A stretch of DNA of 64,000 nucleotides from Polytrichum commune. Lineage: Eukaryota > Streptophyta > Polytrichopsida > Polytrichales > Polytrichaceae. The position numbers were made by a program, and so were the translations under genes. The notes below the pieces were generated by a model. It was not told where the DNA came from. It did not search any database and saw only the letters and a list, made by a program, of their open reading frames with translations. The first letter of the stretch is position 1, and the number at the start of each line of letters is the position of its first letter. This document shows positions 48,587 to 59,776 of the stretch, one piece after another. The stretch is from positions 14,508,001 to 14,572,000 of the forward strand of contig OX485804.1 of NCBI GenBank assembly GCA_950295325.1. Direction: 5' to 3'.

Positions 48587-50622
48587 TGCTTCAGTTGACA
48601 AGGGTGACTTTAGAGAGCTCTGCTTTGCTTAAGGGTCACCAACAATTTTAGAGCTATGGGAATGTCTTTTGGGGTTCTCTGTCATTCTTGTAGGTAGTAA
48701 GGTGAAGTCTAGAATGCCTAGTCTGGACTTTCAAGCTTCAATACTCAAATTTAGTAAGTGTATAATGACAAGGTCTTTATACGAAAATGTATACATTTTT
48801 ATGTGTAGATGTTGTTTTAAAGACCAAATGCTTAAACAACTGAAATCAAAAGTAAAAAAATCCAACTCAAGATAAGGTTGACTTGAAAGGATGCCCACCC
48901 TAAACCATACTTACATGATACACATGAAGCCGACCTGTTCTACGTTGAGGTCTGAGCATAGCATCGTCCCTACTTAGTGAAAACTGCACTAAAAGTTATA
49001 AGTGTTTCTAACCACTAAGGTAACCGTGACTTAAATGGTTTTCATGCTTGCTATGAAATTGTACTTGGAATCAAGAGACTTGGATTTTGGTGGAACTGCA
49101 AATGTAGTTGTGGAATTCAGAAATAATTCTCATAATTTTTATGAATTTTTATGAATTTTTATGTACTAGATACTATGATTTACCAAAGTGCAAGGTGTTG
49201 GGGGCATTAAGTGACCATATAGGCCCCTCTTTGCTTGCTCGTTGAGTGGCCCTATGATGGTTTCCCCATAGACCGTGTTGTGGACCCAACTGACCTATAA
49301 ATAAGGTTGAGGCATTCATAATCAACCGGGTCCATATAATTGCTCGCTAGGGTCATGTAATGTTAACATGGATGACATCTATATTTCTTAAGCGAAGAGT
49401 GTTAAGGTTTAAGGTCGGGCATCCATTGCCAACCAAGTTCATTTATAATCTCACTGGGATCATGTAATGCCAACATGGATGAGATCTACATTCTTAAGGT
49501 TTATGTGGTGGCAACTTGTGATTGATTACCCTCACAAGAGTTTAATAATTGTTGTAGCTGAGCACTAGCATTTAGATGAGTAGTTATGGATTAACTTATA
49601 GATCGACTACATGTTACCCTATACTTTACCACTTTGAAATTTGTAGCAATTTCCATATTCATGAGTTTTCAATTAATTTTTTTTTTAAATCACATTCTCC
49701 TTAGAATTTGTTTATCTTTGCAAGAGAAATAATTTCTCGCTAATACTCCTACATAGATGCAAACACTCTTATTTTATTGGTTGTAGATGCCTCAACCTTA
49801 AACCATAGAGCTTGACTTTAGAGGCAACCATGCCCGCCCAAAATGGCTACAACCTTATCCCAACCTTGACTAGTAGGCATATTTGGCTTAACTAGCTAGA
49901 TTAGGATTACTCAACATTGTGGAGGTGATCTACACAATGGAGAGGGCAAGACCTTCATGGGAGGTGGCTCACTTCTGATCCTAAATCAAGCTTGACATCA
50001 TTGTTCTTTTAATAACTACTCCACACCTTATAAGACCCAAAAATAGGATTTGATTAAGACCACTAATTGAATAAGTATGCCCTTGTGAGCACTATGAATA
50101 AACCAAAGGGTTTGGAACACATTTGGTGTTGTGCACATATATGTGATTAGACTTATTGTCCTTCTTGTGTTAATCGGGCTTGTGTTATAGATTTGCCCAC
50201 ACGAATTAGGTGGGTTGGTTGCTCGCAAGCTTTTACCCGTGGTGAGATCTATCCTTCTAGTTTATGTGATGATTTGTGCCCTTGTAAATTCTACGAATCA
50301 GCCAATGTGTTTGCAATACAACCATGGTCATGCACATATTTGATTGTTCCAATGTTTGTGAAGCCCTTGCCATGGATTTCTACTCGTGAATCGCTCAAAT
50401 CTGAACAAAAGTTGGACTTTGTTGCTCACAATGCATGAAAATCGGACCCAAGAAGCGTTCACAAAGCACATTCCCAAGGCACAAATTGGCTCATAATGGC
50501 CCATTAAAATTGCCTCACTTTAGTTGATAAGGCCATACTATCAATAACAAACTTACAAGCAATTGTCAAAACTTGGAAATACGTTACAATAAGTAATTCT
50601 TGCCATTGCTAATTCCCGTACA
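48587..50622. other. intergenic between convergent genes, no gene
   Basis: Lies between the 3' end of the ferredoxin-like gene (+) and the 3' end of the dynein gene (-). Apart from a two-unit tandem repeat (49303-49500), I see no gene or RNA. Confidence 0.45.
49303..49500. repeat. ~108-bp tandem duplication
   Basis: Units at 49303 and 49411 share 'aggt.g.ggcat.cat', 'gggtcatgtaatg.taacatgg' (first) against 'gggatcatgtaatgccaaca' (second), and 'gatctacatt.ttaag'. Diverged, non-coding. Confidence 0.6.
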
Positions 50623-53600
50623 CTAGGTAGCTAATGCAAGGAGGAGGGCAGTGCCGCGCTTTACCCAGTAATCCGAGTCTTGTACTCCGACCTTCAAGTG
50701 CACCATGAGCATATAACTGGGTCTCTCTCGAGTTCCCGTTCGAATCGGGTAGAGAAACAACGGGCATTGGTACAAGCCTTTGGGCTGCTTCTTCTTGTTC
50801 ACGACCGGCTTGAATAAAATGATGGGCATGGGCACAATCAGCTCCATCGGCCTTGGCTCCTGCGACAAGAACAATTGCTCTTTCATGTTGTCAATGCTTT
50901 GTTTTCTTTAGAAAATAAAGTCCAAGAGCGTTTCACCAAACTTCCTCCGATTTAGTGTGGTCCACAACAATATATATCATCGAGTTACATCAATTGTTTT
51001 GCAATCACTGGGCATCAACTAGAGAAGGTGTCACATGATACATGGTGCTAAATGACAAATGATAAAGACCATTCCATGGACATGGTGCACCAATTTTGAT
51101 GCTAAATTATGTAATTTAGTGTACCCTGGTTCTTTTCTCTCTCACGGGGTGGCGATCTTTAGGATTATTACACATATATCAAGTTTTGCACCATTCAAGC
51201 CTTTGCACATCACAAAAGAGTGGATAAATATCCCCATCAAGGGGCTATGTTGTTTTGTCTATTTAGTGTGGGGTTACCATTCGGAGTTAAGTGTTGCCAT
51301 AACTTGACACCGTCGTTGTCGTTTTTTACCAACGAAATTATATCACATTCTTTGGTGTGCATACTAAAGTTCTACTTATGTTATTTGGGTAGAAAATGAT
51401 ACTCTCTTTAAAAAGTTATAGCAACATGTAACTCCAAATGGCAACCCACACTAATTAGACGAAACAATGTAGTTGTACTGGCTGAAGGAGCTTGCTGGCT
51501 ATCTGCAAGGTTTTGTAGAGAAGCACCCCCAAAGGCACCACACCTGGAGTTTCATGCCTCTTTGAGGGGACTCTGCTATTATAAGCTCATTCAAGCATAC
51601 ATGTATCAAAGTTTAATTTCAAAATCCAGGTTTCAGAAGGTATGGGGCTTTATGTGGTTACTCGATCTTGTTAATGGGAGTCTAAGTCTTTTTGAATGGT
51701 TGTAATATAAGGTTTGTAGTTCAAAATGGACACCAAAATGACATGTGTGGTAATGGGATTCAACTATGTGATCAATACATATTAGACACGTCACCATTCC
51801 AGGTGCAATAGTGAACATCACATTTGAGAGCATCTATGTGAAAATTTGAAGAGAAAAGAGAACCTTCACTTTGAACTCTTATACCTTGTGTACCTAAACT
51901 CTAAACCTGCAATGTGACATTACAAAAATCTTGTGATTTACAATTGTTCATTGGATGAAACAATTTTTGAGCCCATCCAACGGTTAGAAATGTATGTGGA
52001 GCTAGAAGTGCCTACAATAATTGGCCCACACCCCTTGAAAAATACCATATTGGAGATATTCGTTAATTCAAGTGGAGTTTTGGTCAAGAGTTGGTTATTT
52101 TGCGTACAAAGTTCGCAGAACAACCAACGTGTGTTGGTAAGTTTTTGGTGTGGAGGTTTGAACAGAGAATAATTCTACATCGGCTCATCGGAGACCAAAC
52201 TCATTTTAGCACCTCTAGGGATGCCAAAAGGAATTTGAACCCCAATGAACCGATAAGAAACGGTTTGTCATTCAGACCTCCACACCAGCTCCAACACATG
52301 CACCGAAAACTCACCAACTATGACAAGTTTAATACGCAAAACAACCAACCCCCGACCAATACTCCCGGTCGAATCAACAGAGAACTCTAAATTGGCATTC
52401 ACGAAAGAAACACACGAGTTGGGTCCGAGCTCTAAACTCACCATGAGAGAGTCGTTGACGGGGTCCCAACCGGCACCCTCGAGATACAAGCCCTTCACGT
52501 AGATCCCCTCCTTCGGCTGCTCCACAAGGTCCATCTCGTCCTTGTAAATGGTTTGAAACTCCCACACGAGCGTGTCGATGGGAATTAGGTTCCGGCGGGC
52601 GGTTGTTTGTAACACGGCCGTCAAAAAATCGGCCGGGTACGTGAACCCCGCGAGCCAATAGCAAATAGGGTATGTGCCATCCACCCATCCTCGGAGTTCC
52701 CCGATCCTCAACACAAGGTCCCTCGTCCATGACCCTAACGGCTTGATTGATGGATACGCCCTATTGTTCCATTTGCACATAATAAGTACGTAGGTAGCCA
52801 TATATTATGATAAGTAGGCCTTTCCAACGTTTAATTTCACGTCCTCAAATTTTCAAATTTTCAATCGCTAAACCCAAAAAAACATATAAGCAATCGTTTG
52901 ACGGTTGCATATCAAGCTGGTCAAAAAGAACTGCAGCCGATGTCGACTACGATTCTTTTTGACATAGTTTTCTACTAGTGCAAGGGTCATCATGATTTCA
53001 TGGTCATGGCGGTTCTTTTGGGCATAGTTTTCTACTGGTCTTAAGACACACGTGAAGGTTGTACAATGAAGAATTGACATTGAAATGTGTTCAGTCATAG
53101 AACTTCAAGTGTCGGTTAAAAAACATTCGCAGTTGGGTTCATAGTTGAATGTCATTTCATCACCATCCTATTCATGTGGGTCCTTCTAAACAATAAGTGA
53201 TATAAGTCAAGGGGTGTGAGATTTTTAAGTGTTGCATTCTCCTAGTTTTGAGTTTGATCCACCTCTTTGAGGTGGGCTTGAACCAAAATCTAATAGACCA
53301 TGAAACATTCTCCATTGCAAGTCATGTAGGACTTCATATAATTTTTTTATCTACTCAAACATCTTTGGTTCTTTGGGCTCTCAAGCTATGGTGTAAAGTG
53401 AAATGGGACAAGCCCACGGGACTTGGACGGGACTGATACTTTGATACTTACAAGGTCTAAGAGGTTGGATTGTGAGTTCAATCAATGCTGCATGAAATAC
53501 TATCTAAATAACACGGGGTTACCGCCAAAAAGACATGAAACCCAGAGAGATATCCATATCAAAATTGACTGATCATCAAATACCGGTCACTTGCATTTTT

Positions 53601-56600
53601 AGATGTTTAAGACCTAAGTGTAGCCCCCACTTTGTGTTGTAAGAAGCTGCACTAATCCTATCTCTCTCCACACTAGATTAAAAGCCAACACACATGGGTC
53701 TCAAGTCACTTGAGGTCAATCTGTGCAATTTCAACTGTCGAGAGCATGGAAATTGGGAGTTACCACTTCACATGGGGTTCAGTTTTAAGTCCCAAGTATG
53801 ACATGGATGTCTACATGACAACACTTTTTGCAGGTGAGGCTTGGGACTTGTGTTGAAAGTTGGGTCTAGCTTTTTGCTAGACCTGACTCTCAACACAAGT
53901 CGAGCAATGTTTTTTTCCATACAATAATCAAGATCCAACTTTAATGATAATTAACCATATTTTAAAGGTGTCTTGAGGCTCAAATATTTGGACTTTGCCT
54001 TCATGTTGGGACTTGCTAACATGAGTGGGACTTGGGAAATGGGACCCCATATAAAAAGGGTCAGTAAGGTCGGACCTCTATAAGTTCTACCGTCTTCACA
54101 AAAACATGTAGGAGAATTACATTTTAGACTTCAAAGGACACATAATCCAAAGGGACTTCAATTCAACGTGACTTTCCATCGGGAGTTGGTTGTTTTTGCA
54201 TACAACACCTATGTTCAGTAAGTTTCGGGTGCATGCTTGGAGGTAGTGTGGAGGTTTGAACGAAGAACATCCTACTTTGGTTCATTGAGTGCCAAACTCA
54301 TTTTGGCATGTCAAGAGGTGCTAAAAATGAGGTTGGCACTCAATGAACCAGAGTAAGTTGCTCTCCGTTCAAATTCAAACACTATCTCCCAATGAACAAT
54401 CCCTTTGGATCACCTGAGATAGGAAAACAAAGAATGGTGTATGACCACTATCAGGTCACCAGACTAGGAATAAAATGATTCGGTGGAAACCCAAAATGAC
54501 TAGTTATGGACCCATAATTGAAAATTCCATAACGATCCAAAACGACTTATCATTTACATCCAGCCTATCACTCCATCCTTTCCAGGTCACCACTCTTCGA
54601 CGCCGAATCAACTTCGTTTCACCATTGAGTGGTTTTCTCTTTCTCTACCTTACCGGCGGGGAGATTGGCCTTACGTACTTGATCCAAATGGCAGGCACTT
54701 GTGCCGCAGCAAAGGCAGCGAAAATGATTTGGAGGTCGAGAGACATGGCAACCAAGCCTTGAATTCCCTTCCCCAGCATCGTGCACTGCTCCCGGATACT
54801 GTTGAGCAGCATGTTGTATCGCTCGATTTCTTGGAACAGCACCGTGTGCAAAGCAGAGGGATCGAATGCCTTCGACTTCATCACTTCCGGAAGATCAAAG
54901 GGTTCGGGAACCTGTCAAATAGTATTGCACACAACCACTTTTTGCTAAGTCCATAACTCTATCCAAAATCATCAATGTTTAGGGATATCTTCTCCCAATT
55001 ACGTTGTTAGTTATTTTCTTGCGTTTCGTCGTAAGGGAAAAGAAAAGAGAACAAAGAAAAGAAAGAAAGAAAACTCAAGAAAAACTGAGTTGACGGTGAA
55101 GAAGAGGAGTCATGAGGTTGGTTCAATCTTGAATTTGAGTAATTGATATTTAAGTTAAAGTTGGATTTGGGTCTAGTCTAGGATTATAGTGTGTTGAATT
55201 TTATTGTACGATTTTGATAGAATATGTAGAGATGGTTAGGCTAATATGAAGACACTTGTTATATTTTCAATATTCGTCAATGATCACGTAAAATTTATCA
55301 TCAAAAAGTAGTACATTGAAATCAGTAAAGTAGATACAGTTAGCGCTCAAAATCACGATTTTAGCACAATCTACTTTCAACTCATTTGTAGTAAGATAGA
55401 GGTTTCCCTATCCGACACCCCACCCAAAAGCACCACCTATGCATGCCTCATAACTCTGTATCCAATACACACCTTAAACCGTTCGAATGCCTCTAGCGCA
55501 AAGCAGAGATGCATGTGGGTGAAAAGCGGGGTGACTTTGGGAGAACGCAAATTGGGTTTTGGATGAAAGTGGGAATGGATTTGGGCAAGCATAGGAACTT
55601 ATTTAAGAGTGGCTTACTCAAATGTAATCATTAAGACCCCACATCCAAAAGTTACAAGGGCTCAATTTTTTATTTTTTTTTATTGGATGGAAAGTTGGTT
55701 TTAGTGCGGGGCGGTTTTGAAAGAAGATGGGGTTGGTTATGTACGAAAAATGGGAGCAGTTTTGGGTGACAGTCGAAACGGTTTTAGAAGCCGTTTGCAC
55801 GGGAAGAAGTGGGAGTCTATTGACAAATTTAGGAAGCTAGGTACAAACGACTCCAAATGTTGATAGTATTCACATACGCATAACACGTTATCTTGCCAAG
55901 CATGGAGGGTGAGTGAGGCCGGGAACCAATTAGATACTATTCAGGATGTAAGTATACCATGGTTGTCTCCTTACCGACACTGTTGACTAAGATTCAACCT
56001 AACATACTCCAAGTGAAGCATCGCCATTGAATATAATAAGAATGGAACGGTTGATAACAACTGAATAATTTCATGAACGTGCAATTCACTTTACCTAAGT
56101 TCAGTTCCTACTATTGCTAATGCCCCCTCCCCACTTGGCATTAGCTAAGCCTAAAAGTGGGTTCTTAAAAATGAGTGTTCACACCATCGACATTATCTAG
56201 TGCCGAGCCTAGTTGGCAAATGATGTGGCATGGCTTAAAAGTGGAGGTTTTAAGCTAAAACTACCGACCCTCCCATCGGTACCTAGACATGAGGCAAGAA
56301 TGTAGGACCTCTAAAAGTGTTGCCTCCCGCCCTTGTGATTGGTTGCTTTTAGTCTTAGCTTATGAGGGCACAAGGAGCTCCATTAACAAAAACCGATGGT
56401 AAGTATTAAGGCATTTGGGGATGGGACAAAAACTATCCAACATTCACTGCTTGGTAGATAAAGCAATGAACATGTGTGAAAGCTACTTAACTAAAACCTA
56501 CTTGGGAATCTTTGGAGCAAGTTCTTGTAGGTGCATTGGGATGGCCGGACGTGTCCGCTATAACCGAGGGAGCTTTACCCGGGTTTTAGGGAAGTCTTTG

Positions 56601-59600
56601 GTTATTTGCTAATGTCAAGTGGGGAGGGGGCATAAGCCAATCATGCACACCACTCATCCAAACAGACTCCAAAAATAGGCTACATCGCTTATGGGGCATT
56701 CCCACCTGACTTTAGTTAAGACCCAAAGTATTTCCTACAAAACCAGGTAAAGCTCCCTCGGTTATAGCGGAGGCATCCGACTATCCCAATGCACCTACAA
56801 GAACTTGCTCCGGAGATTTTCAAGTAGGTTTTAGTTAAGTAGCTTTCACATATGTTCATGGTTTTATCTACCAAGCAATGAATGTTGGGTAGTTTTTGTC
56901 TCATCCCCAAATGCCTTACTACTCACCTATCTTACCATCGGTTTTTGTTAATGAAGCTCCTCGTGCCCTCATAGCTAAGACTAAAAAGCAACCAATCACA
57001 AGGGCGGGAGGCGACACTTTTAAAGTTCCTATATTCTTGCCTCATGTTTAGGTACCGATGGGAGGGTCGGTGGTTGAGGCTTAAAACCTCCACTTTTAAG
57101 CCATGCCACATCATTTGCCAACTAGGCTTGGCACTAAAAAGAGCTGTATGTGTGAACCCTAGATAACTAAAACCGCTTTTAGACTAAAACTACTTCTAAC
57201 TAATGTCAGGTGGGAATGCCCCATTAGCAACTAACCTGCATGAGGAGATCTTGGCAGATGTTCAAGACGGTTTCCTCGGTACTCACTCCACCCGTGCTCC
57301 CTCCCGTGCTCTTTTGCAATCCGGCGATGGTTTGAAGGATTAGCCTACTATCCGAAAGTTGGAACGCGATGTCCGCATTCGCATGTTGGCCGAAGGCTTC
57401 GGGCGCGTCGGTGCCCGGCAACGTCTTGATGAACTCGCGGTGGGTTTGCAAGGTGCCGTCGTCGGGGACGTGGTAGATTTCGAGAGACGACAACGGGTAG
57501 TTGGGGGTCTCTAGTATCGCGGGGCAATAGAATTGGTTCAAGTAGGCGGCCAAGACACGTCGGTCAATCTCGTCCGTCACACGCCCTCCGTAGTTCGCCT
57601 CCGAGATCAAAAACTTGAGGGCGTCGAATGGGGTCTCGTCGTATTCATCCAAGTAAGTTGTCAAAAGATCATTTGACACCTACTCCTCCGCACATTCCCC
57701 AAGTCACAGTAAGTGCGTTTCGTTGGCATAATAGAATACAATACTTTGGTACACTAAATTAAAACGGCATTTTTCTAACATGGGCCCTTGCTGTTTTTCC
57801 CATACCACCTCTTTTGCTTGTCCCAACGGAAAACCCGTTGGACCATGGCAGTGGATAGAGTAGGCTTTAAAAAAAAATTTGTGGACCTCAACCTTCGTGG
57901 TCACTCTGCCATTTTTTCCTTGGTGTAAACCCAAGTCGTCCCGGGACGACTTAAACGTCCAATCACATCGCTTAGATGGCCGTGGGACGACTTCATGGTC
58001 CATAGTGTAAACCGCCCCTAAATAGTGCATTTCGTGTCACTTGCTATGTGGAATGACACGATGCTATCTTTTTTTTTTACTATCACTGTAATTCTTTACC
58101 AAGCAAAGATGTTAGTGTTTTACATTGACCCAACGACCGATGTGATTTGTGGTGACAAAACATGAGAAATACATCATGTAGTTATAGCATTGCGGAATTT
58201 TGAACAATAAGTGACACCAAATACAATGATTCAAAATTGTAATATGATATTAAGATCCTTTAGTCTTAGTTAAGGATTGGGTTCGATCTCGAGTCCGAAA
58301 GTAAAGTCCATTAAGGGGTGTTTTAAACCCGGACTGTCTTATTTGAACACAGACCCTAATGTAAACGCACTCTTTATGTCATGTTGTGCAAATGTGAGTG
58401 CTGATTAAAAGGCCCATCTCTTTATTTTTGAGATTTCTGAAGGTTGGTGAGCTACGGTTATGTCAAAAGACAAGCACTTCCCATATGCAAATTACAAGGT
58501 TAGGAATGGGGTACGTAGTAGTTTGCCATGGGTAATAAGAGCTAGAGGCGTGCCTCAAAATCAGTATCATTGAAGTCGTATGGAATGTTGAGTCCGAGGG
58601 TGCCAAACTTGCGACGTTCAAGGAGAACACTGTGGAAGTAAGCCAAGGCGAAGTGAAGCTTTTGATACTTCTCCTGGGCTTTGCATAAATAGAAGCTCTC
58701 TTCGGTTGTTGCGGTGTACAATCGCAATATGTTGGCCCGTAGACCCTGCAAAAGAACTCACGTTTCGAAGCAAATTTACACCTCCTATATTCACTCAACA
58801 ATGTGAGGGGCACTTCACACTAGAGCTTGAGGGCTTGAGGGATCAAGGAAGTTTGAATGGGTGGGAAAATCTGTAAAGAGTCTTGTCATGTTTTGTGGTC
58901 TACATAATTTTGCATCCGGCTCACCTCGAAGAGGTAGGTTTAACACAAGATTCGGAGAAGCATGACACCTCAAAGTTCTTGATTGATTACAACTTGTTTG
59001 TGTCGAAGGTCCCACATGAATCTAGAATAGCAAGGAAATACCATACAATCAAGAACTAGGTTGTGTGGTCTTTTACACTAGCGACTACACTTGAAGGCCC
59101 ATGACCCCCATGAAATTCAATTTGAATTTTTGATGGTACTGAACCTCTAGATGGGTTTCAATCGCCCTCACAGTTTCATGGTCATGGCCCTTGGCCATAG
59201 TGTAAAGTGGTCCTTAGGTTGTAGGAGAAGATCCATGCTCCATACATGAAACCACGATGCCAAACAATCTATCACTTCTCATGAATAGCTCTAATAAAGC
59301 ACATCCTTATTTTTGTTACAAGATTATGACACCATATAACCTTCTTAAAATATTAGTAGTTCCTTCCCCCAAAGCACAAAACACAAGTGCCGTCCCCACG
59401 TCCCTTATTATTCCCACGACCCATGCATGCAAATTGGGAGTGCCGTTAGTAACATGTGATCATTTGTTCATGACTATTAATTTACCTTGGGAGGCTCTGC
59501 AGTCATTTTGACACTACGTTGCAAAATTCCTATTGGAAACTTGTCATTGGGAACACTAGAGAGCCATAACCGAAACTCGGGATTTGGATTACTTTTCTCG

Positions 59601-59721
59601 AGTGTCTGAATGATTTTCTCCAACTTCGGAAGCCAACTTGTCATGAGTTGACAATTGGCCAAAAACACCCATCCTCCATGTTTTGCCTGCAACGACAATG
59701 CATGCTTGTAGCAAAATACAC

Positions 59722-59776
<55 letters not shown>

